From Blastocatellia bacterium (GTDB lineage Bacteria > Acidobacteriota > Blastocatellia > UBA7656 > JADIYM01), in the NCBI GenBank assembly GCA_021463145.1, contig JAJTWZ010000046.1, forward strand, positions 1 through 32,504: a DNA stretch of 32,504 nt, in the 5' to 3' direction. The translations under genes and the position numbers were made by a program. This document shows positions 24,817 through 31,955 of this stretch, piece after piece. Numbering within the stretch: position 1 is the first letter of the stretch; each line of letters starts with the position of its first letter. Under the pieces are notes generated by a model. That model was given only the letters and a program-made list of their open reading frames with translations, was not told the origin of the DNA and did not search any database.

Positions 24817-25530
24817 ATGGCTGCGGATTTCGACAAAACGCCACCTTCGCGTGAACGCCGTGGCGTGGCAGGAGACTCTGGCACAGTGGCAAAGAAGCAG
24901 GAAGCGGCACCCGTACCGTCGTTCTTCTGGAAGGGACTCGGCATTGCCGCCGGCGTCCTGGCCGTTCTGCTCGTAGTCGCCGCCGGCGTCATGTTCTACA
25001 TCGCCGGCACGCCGGCATATTCGCTCTACAAGCTTCGCGCAGCAGTGGAAGCCGGCGATTCAGTCACGTTCGACGAACACTTCGACACTCGAAAAGTCGT
25101 CTCGAACGCAATCCAACGCGAGGTCGGCGGCCTGCCCGCAGGCCCGAGAATCGTCTCGCAGAAAGCCGTCGACATGCTAATTCCCGCGAGCGAGAAACTC
25201 ATCCAGGAGCGCATTCTGGAAAGGCTCGCCGACAAGACCAATGTCTCGCCGATGTTGAAAATGGACTACCAGGGCACGACGTACGTCAACAACGCGGCAG
25301 TCGTGACCCTGCGCGATCCTTCCGACGGGTCAGAGACCAGAATCACGCTCGAACGGCTGCCGAACCGTCAGTGGAAGATCGTCGACCTCGACCTCAACAA
25401 GGCTGGCGTCGCCTACTCGCTCGCCGAGGCCCGCACGTTCGCCGAATCCTACCTTCAGCCGAACATGCCGAAGTCGGTAAAGCCGCCAATGATCGCGCCT
25501 GACGGAACGCTGGCTCCTCCGCAGCAGTGA
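24817..25530 (+). CDS. DUF2939-like single-pass membrane protein
   Basis: A 237-residue protein with a charged N-terminus, one transmembrane helix (about 38-62) and an extracytoplasmic C-terminal domain. GTPAYSLYKLRAAVEAGDSVTFDEHFD just after the helix matches the DUF2939 pattern (a stretch in which residues 'flow' through a small-chain-size and FD/VD motif). Later, YVNNAAVVTLRD and RQWKIVDLDLN form a second conserved half. Function is unknown. ATG 24817 has no ribosome site; GTG 24886 with AGGAG 11 bases upstream is an alternative start giving 214 residues, still upstream of the helix. The gene ends nine bases from the convergent dcd stop codon. No known operon partner. Confidence 0.7.
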   Translation: MAADFDKTPPSRERRGVAGDSGTVAKKQEAAPVPSFFWKGLGIAAGVLAVLLVVAAGVMFYIAGTPAYSLYKLRAAVEAGDSVTFDEHFDTRKVVSNAIQREVGGLPAGPRIVSQKAVDMLIPASEKLIQERILERLADKTNVSPMLKMDYQGTTYVNNAAVVTLRDPSDGSETRITLERLPNRQWKIVDLDLNKAGVAYSLAEARTFAESYLQPNMPKSVKPPMIAPDGTLAPPQQ

Positions 25531-25539
25531 TCTCCGCAG

Positions 25540-26130
25540 CTAGAGCTTCGGCAGCGTGAGCCCCGTCTGACCCTGATACTTGCCGGCCCTGTCCGCGTAC
25601 GACGTGCGGCAGTCCTCGTCACTTTCGAAGAACAGGATCTGCACGAAACCTTCCTCCGCATACAGGCGCACCGGGAGGTTCGCTGCGTTGTAGAGCTCGA
25701 CGACGAGACGTCCGTGCCAGTTCGCCTCCAGCGGCGTCGTGTTGACGATGAGCCCGCATCGCGCATACGTGCTCTTGCCAAGGGCAATGCACGTGACGTT
25801 GCGCGGAATCCGGAATGTCTCGATCGTTACTCCCAGCGCATAGGAATGCGGTGGCAGCAACCAGTACTCGCCGCCGTCGCCGTCGGCCTTCAGCGGCACG
25901 TCGAGCAGCGCGTTGACGTCGAAGCGCTTTGGATCGATTTCCGTTCCGTTGATCGGCGAGAAGACCTTGAATTCGTCACGGGCAAGGCGGCAGTCGTATC
26001 CATAGCTGGAAAGGCCCGAGCTGATGATCCGCCTGTCGTCGACGCGCCGCACGAGCTCGCGCTCGAACGGCGAGATGAGGCCCTCTTCCTCGCATTTCCG
26101 CTCGATCCAAAGGTCTGACTTGATGCTCAC
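25540..26130 (-). CDS. dcd: dCTP deaminase
   Basis: A 196-residue cytoplasmic enzyme converting dCTP to dUTP and ammonia, feeding dTMP synthesis. GTG 26130 is chosen because AGGAGG lies ten bases upstream and the family N-terminus (SIKSDLWIERKC) begins there; the open frame continues to 26388 with unrelated residues. GKSTYARCGLIVNTTPLEANWHGRLVVELYN contains the substrate-binding Ser/Arg and catalytic Glu region. GFVQILFFESDE and the C-terminal GKYQGQTGLTLPKL are typical of proteobacterial-type monofunctional Dcd. Length fits the family (about 190). A strong promoter, TTGACA-N17-TACAGT, lies just upstream. Confidence 0.95.
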   Translation of the reverse strand: MSIKSDLWIERKCEEEGLISPFERELVRRVDDRRIISSGLSSYGYDCRLARDEFKVFSPINGTEIDPKRFDVNALLDVPLKADGDGGEYWLLPPHSYALGVTIETFRIPRNVTCIALGKSTYARCGLIVNTTPLEANWHGRLVVELYNAANLPVRLYAEEGFVQILFFESDEDCRTSYADRAGKYQGQTGLTLPKL

Positions 26131-26172
26131 GGTACGCCGGCCTCCTGAAGTGCGGGTTGCGGAAGAGCCGGA

Positions 26173-26201
26173 ACTGTAGGCGAGCGCTGCTGGGCTGTCA
26201 A
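26173..26201 (-). promoter_or_regulatory. Strong sigma70-type promoter of dcd
   Basis: Minus strand TTGACA (26201-26196, exact consensus), 17-base spacer, TACAGT (26178-26173). The predicted transcript starts near 26166, giving a leader of about 35 bases with the AGGAGG site. Confidence 0.75.
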
Positions 26202-26269
26202 CGCTTCGGCCCGGGCGGGTTCGCATGGTGAAATGCGCCCTCGAACTTGCGGGCAGGGAGGACGAAGGG

Positions 26270-27301
26270 ATGAGAGCAGCGGTAATTCGCGAGCACGGCG
26301 GACCGGAAGTGCTGAAGATGGACACGGTGCCGGACCCGGCGCTTCGCGCCGACGGGATAGTCGTCGAAGTTCGGGCGTGCGCGCTCAATCACCTGGACAC
26401 GTGGGTCCGTCGCGGGCTTCCGGGAATGTCTTTCGAAATGCCCCACATCCTCGGCAACGACATCGCCGGCGTCGTCAGGTCGGTTGGAGAGCTGGCGACG
26501 AACGTCTCGGTGGGAGATTCGGTGCTGCTGGCCCCCGGCGTCAGCTGCGGCGCGTGCGCTCAGTGCCTCGACGGTGACGACAATCTATGTGCGAGTTACG
26601 ACATACTCGGTTACGGAATCCACGGCGGGTACGCCGAGCTGGTAGCCGCTCCTGCCCGGAACGCTCACCCGATTCCGGCCGGCCTGACATTCGAAGAGGC
26701 GGCGACGATCCCGCTTACGTTTCTCACGGCGTGGCACATGCTGGCCGGACGCGCGAAGGTGAAGGCCGGGGAGGACGTACTGGTGCTTGCGGCCGGAAGC
26801 GGAGTCGGCGTTGCGGCCATCCAGATCGCCAAGCTCATGGGTGCGCGCGTGATCGCGACTGCTTCGACCGAAATGAAGCTTGAAAGAGCCAGAGCGCTCG
26901 GCGCCGACGAGACCGTCAACTACGAATCGTCGCCGGAATTTCACAAGGCGGTGAAGAAACTGACGTCCGGAAAAGGCGTGGAGGTCGTGGTGGAGCACGT
27001 CGGAGCTGCCACCTGGACGCGAAGCGTGGCTTCACTCGCGCGCAACGGCAGGCTTGTCACGTGCGGTGCGACTACCGGATACGAGGCGACGATCGATATC
27101 AGGCACCTGTTCTACAAGCATCTGTCGCTGCAGGGGTCGTTCATGGGACGGCATTCGGAACTCGTCGAGCTGCTGCCGTTTTTTGCCGCGGGCCGGTTGA
27201 AGCCGGTCGTGGATCGTGTGCTGCCCCTGGAGGACGCGGCCGAGGCGCATCGGCTGATGGGCGACCGCGCGCAATTCGGGAAGCTCGTGCTCGTGCCGTA
27301 A
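26270..27301 (+). CDS. Zinc-binding medium-chain dehydrogenase/reductase (alcohol dehydrogenase / quinone reductase-like)
   Basis: A 343-residue NAD(P)H-dependent oxidoreductase from ATG 26270, with GGGAGG eight bases upstream; an ATG at 26225 has no site. The N-terminal GroES-like domain keeps the structural zinc cysteines C93, C96, C99 and C107. The catalytic-zinc positions are changed: Asn40 in ALNHLD instead of Cys, and GND (63-64) instead of GHE. The Rossmann domain has LVLAAGSGVGVAAIQIAK (about 175-192). That pattern suggests a zinc-independent reductase of enoyl-thioester or quinone type rather than a classical alcohol dehydrogenase. It is divergent from dcd. The substrate cannot be determined. 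The downstream acyl-CoA operon on the other strand makes an acyl-CoA-related role thinkable but unproven. Confidence 0.85.
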   Translation: MRAAVIREHGGPEVLKMDTVPDPALRADGIVVEVRACALNHLDTWVRRGLPGMSFEMPHILGNDIAGVVRSVGELATNVSVGDSVLLAPGVSCGACAQCLDGDDNLCASYDILGYGIHGGYAELVAAPARNAHPIPAGLTFEEAATIPLTFLTAWHMLAGRAKVKAGEDVLVLAAGSGVGVAAIQIAKLMGARVIATASTEMKLERARALGADETVNYESSPEFHKAVKKLTSGKGVEVVVEHVGAATWTRSVASLARNGRLVTCGATTGYEATIDIRHLFYKHLSLQGSFMGRHSELVELLPFFAAGRLKPVVDRVLPLEDAAEAHRLMGDRAQFGKLVLVP

Positions 27302-27571
27302 GGCGCGCGCCGGCGCCATACGGGACGAGCAGATCAGGGAGCGCAAGCAACAGGTCGATTTCCGAGGGAGATCCGCTGGACGATGCTGGTCTCGCGCGGG
27401 GCGGAGACCGCTGCGCAATTGGATCGTTTCCTCAACTCACCTGCGGTCGCCAGCCCGGCTCAACCCGCCATCTGCTCGAGGTCAACCAGGCAGCCCCCGC
27501 ACCTCGATGCGGCAACTGCCTCGGCTCGAGCCGGTCGCGATCGCTCCCGGCTCCGATCTGTCGGGGGATTG
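27302..27571. other. Intergenic region between the dehydrogenase and the lipoprotein gene
   Basis: No complete gene. In the plus frame from 27302, residues around WTMLVSRGAETAAQLDRFLN (27374-27433) look like the N-terminus of RecJ-type nucleases, then the likeness stops. No promoter or terminator is convincing. A CGGCTCGAGCCG palindrome lies near 27520. Confidence 0.35.
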
Positions 27572-28126
27572 TTACCTGCCGCCGGCCCGGTTCGTATTGG
27601 CGGGCCCGTCCTTCGTGTTCACCTTTCGGCGGACGAGTTTCATCCGGAACTGCTTCATCGGAATCGAGCCGAGCTTCTCGCGCTTCGCGTCTCCGATCAG
27701 CTGGCCCTGGATCACGACCACTTCGCCGGTGAAGATCTGGAGCTTCTTGTTCGTGCTGCGGGCGTCTACTTCTTCCGAGTCGATGTAGAGGATCCCGTCC
27801 GCCGTGAGAACCGCAAGCGGTCCTCCGGCCTTCGTGGCTTCGACGGCGCAGGCCTTCGCCTCGTCCGGCGACATGTTCGGGTTTCGCTCGAGGCAGACCA
27901 TGGAAACGACCGTTCCCTCGATCGAATCCTCCATTCCCATCGGAGTCGGCATGTTGCCGGGCATGCCGCCAGGCACCGCGGCCGGGGCCCTGTTCGTTGC
28001 GGCAGCATTGGAAGCGGCGGGCGGGTTCGAGACCGGGGCGGCCGATTCGGCCGCGCATCCGGAAATGAACGTGACCGCGACGATCAGTGGCGCGAGCCGG
28101 CCTGGCCGTAAGCATCGTGAATACAT
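27572..28126 (-). CDS. Lipoprotein of unknown function
   Basis: A 184-residue protein from ATG 28126, with GAGGT seven bases upstream. Residues 1-24 form a lipoprotein signal ending ISGC, so Cys24 would be lipidated. A low-complexity Ala/Pro/Met linker follows (about 25-65, including PGGMPGNMPTPMG). The conserved part has VVSMVCLERNPNMSPDEAKACAVEATKAGGPLAVL and ADGILYID. That C...CA...A..G.PL..L..DG.LY pattern resembles a family of periplasmic proteins sometimes suggested to bind metal. GEVVVIQGQLIGD and a basic C-terminus follow. It is 31 bases after the crotonase gene and is probably the last gene of that operon, although no role in acyl-CoA metabolism is evident. Confidence 0.7.
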   Translation of the reverse strand: MYSRCLRPGRLAPLIVAVTFISGCAAESAAPVSNPPAASNAAATNRAPAAVPGGMPGNMPTPMGMEDSIEGTVVSMVCLERNPNMSPDEAKACAVEATKAGGPLAVLTADGILYIDSEEVDARSTNKKLQIFTGEVVVIQGQLIGDAKREKLGSIPMKQFRMKLVRRKVNTKDGPANTNRAGGR

Positions 28127-28156
28127 CGTTGACACCTCAGGGTATCGGGCGGCCCG

Positions 28157-28933
28157 CTACCGCCCCTTGAATTCGGGCTTTCGTTTCTCGAGGAACGCGG
28201 TGACGCCTTCCTCCTTGTCTTCGCTCGCGAAGCAGAGCGCGAAAAGGTCGATCTCGCGATCGAGCCCCTCGCGCAGGTTCGTCCGCGCCGCCGTTTTCAC
28301 GGCTTCCTTCGCCGCTTGAAGGGCGATAGGGCTCTTCTCCGCGATCGAGGCGGCAAGTTCCATTGCACGGTCCATCAGCTTGCCGGCGTCGACGACTTCG
28401 TTGACGAGTCCGATTGCCAGCGCCTCGTCTGCCTTCACCTGCCGGCCAGTGAGGATGAGCTCCATTGACTTGCCCTCGCCGACGAGCCGCGTCAGGCGCT
28501 GCGTTCCGCCGCCTCCGGGGATGATCGCGAGGTTGATTTCGGGTTGACCGAGGCGAGCCGTCGAGGACGCAAGGCGGATGTCGCACGCGAGAGCGAGCTC
28601 GCACCCGCCGCCGAGACAGAAGCCGTTTATCGCAGCGATAACGGGCTTCGGGAATTCCTCCATCGCGGTGAACACCTTCATCGCCTGCATCGTCGCGCGC
28701 TGCTGGTGGGCCGTGCGTCCGGCGAACTCGGCAATATCGGCGCCCGCGATGAACGCTTTCTCGCCGGATCCTGTGATGATCACGCACCGGATGGACTCGT
28801 CGGCGCGCAGTTCGTCGAGAGCGGCGACGATGTCGTTTCGAGTCGCGAGGTTCAGGGCATTCAGCTTGTCCGGACGGTTGACGGTCAGAACCGCAACGCG
28901 GTCCTTTCGCTCGAGGATGACGTTTTCGTACAT
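28157..28933 (-). CDS. Enoyl-CoA hydratase (crotonase family)
   Basis: A 258-residue protein from ATG 28933, with AGGAG four bases upstream; the frame continues past 29000 only because it overlaps the dehydrogenase gene antisense-free. It hydrates trans-2-enoyl-CoA to 3-hydroxyacyl-CoA. Both catalytic glutamates are present: GGGCELALACDIRLAS (about 108-123) and GQPEINLAIIPGGGGTQRL (about 128-146). FIAGADIAEF forms the oxyanion-hole loop, and AFLEKRKPEFKGR is the usual C-terminus. It is the fourth gene of the leftward acyl-CoA operon, 46 bases after the dehydrogenase. A short-chain enoyl-CoA (crotonyl-CoA) substrate is likely; the pathway is not fixed by sequence. Confidence 0.92.
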   Translation of the reverse strand: MYENVILERKDRVAVLTVNRPDKLNALNLATRNDIVAALDELRADESIRCVIITGSGEKAFIAGADIAEFAGRTAHQQRATMQAMKVFTAMEEFPKPVIAAINGFCLGGGCELALACDIRLASSTARLGQPEINLAIIPGGGGTQRLTRLVGEGKSMELILTGRQVKADEALAIGLVNEVVDAGKLMDRAMELAASIAEKSPIALQAAKEAVKTAARTNLREGLDREIDLFALCFASEDKEEGVTAFLEKRKPEFKGR

Positions 28934-28979
28934 AGCGCTCCTGGTCATATCGATTGCTCCGTGCCGGCGGCGCCGGCGA

Positions 28980-29840
28980 TTACCACGTGTAGAATCCCTG
29001 TCCCGACTTCTTGCCGAGCTTTCCATCGGCGACCATTCGCTTGAGGATTTCGGGCGGGCGGAACGACTCGGCGCCGAGCTCGCGATGAAGGTACTCTGCG
29101 ATGCTGAGGCGGACGTCGAGGCCAACGAGGTCGGTGAGCCGCAGCGGACCCATCGGGTGGTTGTAGCCAAGTTCCATTGCCTTGTCGATGTCTTCGGCCG
29201 AAGCGACGTTCTGTTCGACCATCCGCATCGCTTCGAGCCCGATGCAGATGCCGAGACGGCTCGACGCGAAGCCGGGCACGTCGCGGACGACGATCGGCTC
29301 CTTGCCGAAAGCGCGCGCAACGTCGAGGGCCGCGGCGCGCGTGGCGTCGGAGACCGCGTCGTGCACGACGATTTCGAGCAGCTTCATGATGTGCACCGGA
29401 TTGAAGAAGTGCATTCCGATGACGCGATCGGCCCGCGATGTAGCCGCTGCGATAGACGAGACACTCAGCGACGACGTGTTCGTCGCGAGGATTGCAGTGG
29501 ATGGCGTCAGGCGATCGAGTTCGGCGAACAGTGCGGTCTTGACGCCGAGCGACTCGACGACTGCCTCGATGACGAGGTCGGCTTCGCAAGCGGCCGCGTC
29601 CATGGACGTTTCGACGCGGATTCGTGCGAGCGCAGAATCCCGGTCCGTCCCGGAAAGCTTGCCGCGGGCGACGCCCTTCTCGAGATTCTCGCGAATCTTC
29701 GACAGGCCCTTCCCGGCCGCGCCGTCGAAGGAATCGAACAGCGCCACGTCCATTCCGGCCTGCGCGGCAACGTGCGCGATGCCGTGTCCCATGGTCCCCG
29801 CGCCTATGACGGCAACACGTCGAATGTCCATCGATCCCAT
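28980..29840 (-). CDS. 3-hydroxyacyl-CoA (3-hydroxybutyryl-CoA) dehydrogenase
   Basis: A 286-residue NAD-dependent enzyme that oxidises 3-hydroxyacyl-CoA to 3-oxoacyl-CoA. ATG 29840 shares one base with the TGA of the upstream crotonase gene (TGATG), indicating coupled translation; a second ATG is at 29831. The N-terminus VAVIGAGTMGHGIAHVAAQAG (about 9-29) is the NAD motif. NTSSLSVSSIA and IGMHFFNPVHIMKLLEIV contain the catalytic His (about 140). PGFASSRLG and NHPMGPLRLTDLVGLD are typical of the C-terminal helical domain, and KLGKKSGQGFYTW closes the protein. It is the Hbd/FadB2/PaaH type rather than a fused FadB. In the operon it would follow the hydratases. Confidence 0.94.
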   Translation of the reverse strand: MGSMDIRRVAVIGAGTMGHGIAHVAAQAGMDVALFDSFDGAAGKGLSKIRENLEKGVARGKLSGTDRDSALARIRVETSMDAAACEADLVIEAVVESLGVKTALFAELDRLTPSTAILATNTSSLSVSSIAAATSRADRVIGMHFFNPVHIMKLLEIVVHDAVSDATRAAALDVARAFGKEPIVVRDVPGFASSRLGICIGLEAMRMVEQNVASAEDIDKAMELGYNHPMGPLRLTDLVGLDVRLSIAEYLHRELGAESFRPPEILKRMVADGKLGKKSGQGFYTW

Positions 29841-30637
29841 CAGACTCCAGTGAATTCCGGCGAGCGTTTCTCCAGGAAGGCCGCGACGCCCTCCCGCGCA
29901 TCCTGCGATGCGAAGCATTCGACCTGTGCGTCGATCTCGAACTTCAGGTTTTCGGCGAACGTGCGGTCGCCGCTGGCGTAAACGCCTTGCTTGATAGCGC
30001 GGAGCGACAGGGGCGGCCGCGACACGAGCATTGCGAGGAGCGCCTCGACCTCGGAATCGAGCGTGTCGTGCGGGACGACGCGGTTCACGAGGCCGATCCT
30101 GAGCGCCTCGGCTGCATCGACCATCGCTCCCGTCATCATCAGTTCCATCGCCTTCGCCTCCCCGACGAGACGCGAAAGGAAATGAATGCCGCCCCAGTCG
30201 GGAGCGAGGCCGATGCGCGTGAAGGTCTGCCCGAACGTGGCTCTATCGGAAGCGATGCGAATGTCGCAGCCAAGGGCGAGGTTACAGCCGCCTCCGGCCG
30301 CAGGTCCGTTGATCGCCGCGACGACAGGTGCCTTCATGGCCCGGATCTGGGTGACGACGTCGCGCCCGGCTTCGAGGAGTTTCGTGAAACCAGCCGTATC
30401 GCCGTCATCCAGAAGCTGTTTGAGATAGACGACGTCCGCGCCCGAGCAAAAGCCGCGGCCGGCTCCGGTCACGACGACGGCGCGGATCTCGGGGCTGTCG
30501 AGTTCCTGCAGTCCCTCCTTGATCTCGTCGCGCATCCGTCCCGCGAAAGCGTTCAGCTTGTCGGGCCGGTTCAACGTGAGGCGGCCAATCGGGCCGTCGC
30601 GGCCGACGAGAATGTGGTCGTAGGCCATTCGCTTCAT
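29840..30637 (-). CDS. Crotonase-family isomerase-like protein (PaaG-like)
   Basis: A 265-residue crotonase-fold protein. ATG 30637 overlaps the stop of the preceding gene (ATGA). RGFCSGADVVYL is the CoA-binding oxyanion loop. The hydratase Glu positions are replaced: GGGCNLALGCDIRIAS has Asn, and the second motif reads TFTRIGLAPDWGGIHFL with Asp in place of the Glu-containing PE motif. The LAPDWGG pattern matches PaaG and delta3-delta2 enoyl-CoA isomerases, where this Asp is the base. So it probably shifts a double bond or rearranges a ring-epoxide CoA rather than hydrating. AFLEKRSPEFTGV ends the protein. With neighbouring hydratases and a dehydrogenase it recalls the paaF-G-H arrangement, but no ring epoxidase genes (paaABCDE) are in the window. 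Confidence 0.85.
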   Translation of the reverse strand: MKRMAYDHILVGRDGPIGRLTLNRPDKLNAFAGRMRDEIKEGLQELDSPEIRAVVVTGAGRGFCSGADVVYLKQLLDDGDTAGFTKLLEAGRDVVTQIRAMKAPVVAAINGPAAGGGCNLALGCDIRIASDRATFGQTFTRIGLAPDWGGIHFLSRLVGEAKAMELMMTGAMVDAAEALRIGLVNRVVPHDTLDSEVEALLAMLVSRPPLSLRAIKQGVYASGDRTFAENLKFEIDAQVECFASQDAREGVAAFLEKRSPEFTGV

Positions 30638-31467
30638 TTACCCGAAAAGGAAGGCTTCCGTTTCTCGACGTAAGCGCTGATGCCCTCGGCCGCGTCCGCC
30701 GACTGGAAGAGTTGCTGCTGCAGTTCGCGTTCGAGCGCAAGCCCGGCATCGAAGCCGACTTCGAGTCCCGTCTGTACGGCGCGCTTGATCCGCCCGACCG
30801 CCATCGATGCCCGGGCCGGCGGAACGAACTGCTGGGCGTATTCGATGACGTCTTCGAGGAAAGCGTCGGCGGACGGGCTGTCGAGGATCCGGTTCACGAG
30901 GCCGAGCTTTTCTGCCGTATCGAAGGGGAACAGCTCTCCCGTGGCCATCAACTCGATGGCCTTCGCCTTGCCGACGAGCCGGCCGAGCCGTTGAGTACCG
31001 CCAGTTCCCGGCAGAACTCCGAGGTTTACTTCGGGAAGGCCCATGCGGCCCGCATCGCGCCTGGCGATACGAATGTCGGCGGCCATGGCGATCTCCATGC
31101 CGCCGCCGACCGTGTGGCCGTTGAGCGCGGCGATCACGAGCTTGGGCGTCTGCTCGAGCCGGTTCATCGTCTCGTTCGCGTGAAGGCAGAAGTAGTACTT
31201 GAACTGCGGCGTGACGTCGTCGAGCATTGCAATGTCGGCTCCGGCGCAGAAGAACTTTTCGCCGGCGCCGCGCAGGACAATCACGTGGACGGCATCGTCG
31301 AACCGGGCCTGGAGGATGGCCTGGTCGAGGTCGCGATTCATGTCGTAGGAGTAGGTATTTGCCGGAGGGCTGGAGAGCGTGATCACAGCTGCACCGCGGT
31401 CCACCGAGTAAGTGACGAGACCGTTCGGCATGGATTGGGCGGCGGATTCGGGAACCTGTGACGACAT
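30634..31467 (-). CDS. Enoyl-CoA hydratase (crotonase family), first gene of acyl-CoA operon
   Basis: A 277-residue protein from ATG 31467, with GAGG nine bases upstream. FFCAGADIAML is the oxyanion loop. Both catalytic Glu positions are kept: GGGMEIAMAADIRIAR and GLPEVNLGVLPGTGGTQRL, so hydration is expected. The first ten residues (MSSQVPESAA) look like a short extra N-terminus. SAYVEKRKPSFSGK is the usual C-terminus. Its stop overlaps the next gene by ATGA, so the first three genes are translationally coupled. The promoter 31499-31528 precedes it. The active site (ANTYSYDM instead of NALN) differs from gene four, suggesting a different acyl-chain preference. Confidence 0.9.
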   Translation of the reverse strand: MSSQVPESAAQSMPNGLVTYSVDRGAAVITLSSPPANTYSYDMNRDLDQAILQARFDDAVHVIVLRGAGEKFFCAGADIAMLDDVTPQFKYYFCLHANETMNRLEQTPKLVIAALNGHTVGGGMEIAMAADIRIARRDAGRMGLPEVNLGVLPGTGGTQRLGRLVGKAKAIELMATGELFPFDTAEKLGLVNRILDSPSADAFLEDVIEYAQQFVPPARASMAVGRIKRAVQTGLEVGFDAGLALERELQQQLFQSADAAEGISAYVEKRKPSFSGK

Positions 31468-31498
31468 GCGTGTGAACCTCGCTTCCAGAGAACCGGGG

Positions 31499-31552
31499 AG
31501 TGTAGGGGACCGTTTCGGGGGGTGTCAACCGGGCGGTCCGTCGTGCTACACT
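31499..31552. promoter_or_regulatory. Divergent promoter pair with near-mirror spacing
   Basis: Minus strand: exact TTGACA (31528-31523), 18 bases, TACACT (31504-31499), driving the acyl-CoA operon. Plus strand: TACACT (31547-31552) lies 18 bases on the other side of the same hexamer and has the extended-minus-10 TG (TGC-TACACT). The minus-strand site should be strong; the plus-strand one depends on its extended -10. Confidence 0.6.
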
Positions 31553-31628
31553 GGCGGCCTGTCCCCGCCTCCAGGGGCGCCACGGCGCTTACACAAAGTC
31601 ACTCCTTGCCCCCAGCAAGGACACTTCA

Positions 31629-31928
31629 ATGGACGAATCACAGGTCTCGCACGCGTTGCAGCTCGCTGCACGGCTAAAGAAGCTGTCGGCGGTGGCGTGG
31701 GTGAACGAGGTGGACCGGCTCGCACGGTTCGACACGGTCTCGATCGACGAGGTACTTACGCTGCTGGGCAGGCGATTTGCGGGAGAGTACCTGGCGCGGA
31801 GGCGGGGGATCGTGTGGTGCATGCTCGAGTACGTCTACGTGCGAATCGAGCCCGAGTCGTGGGCCGATCCCGTCCGTGAGGCCCCGAGACGCCGCTCGTC
31901 GCGAAAGAGCAAAGGCGCCGCGGCTTAG
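31629..31928 (+). CDS. Small hypothetical protein
   Basis: A 99-residue protein from ATG 31629, with AAGGA seven bases upstream. It is mostly helical: SHALQLAARLKKLSAVAWVNEVDRLARFDTVSIDEVLTLL, then RRRGIVWCMLEYVYVRIE (about 57-74). A basic tail follows (REAPRRRSSRKSKGAAA). It has one Cys and no signal peptide or membrane helix. The tail could bind nucleic acid. The family is not recognised. The extended -10 promoter at 31547 could drive it with a leader of about 70 bases. The repeat array starts 28 bases after its stop. Confidence 0.6.
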   Translation: MDESQVSHALQLAARLKKLSAVAWVNEVDRLARFDTVSIDEVLTLLGRRFAGEYLARRRGIVWCMLEYVYVRIEPESWADPVREAPRRRSSRKSKGAAA

Positions 31929-31955
31929 GGTGCCGATGTCGCAGGCAAGTGACCG

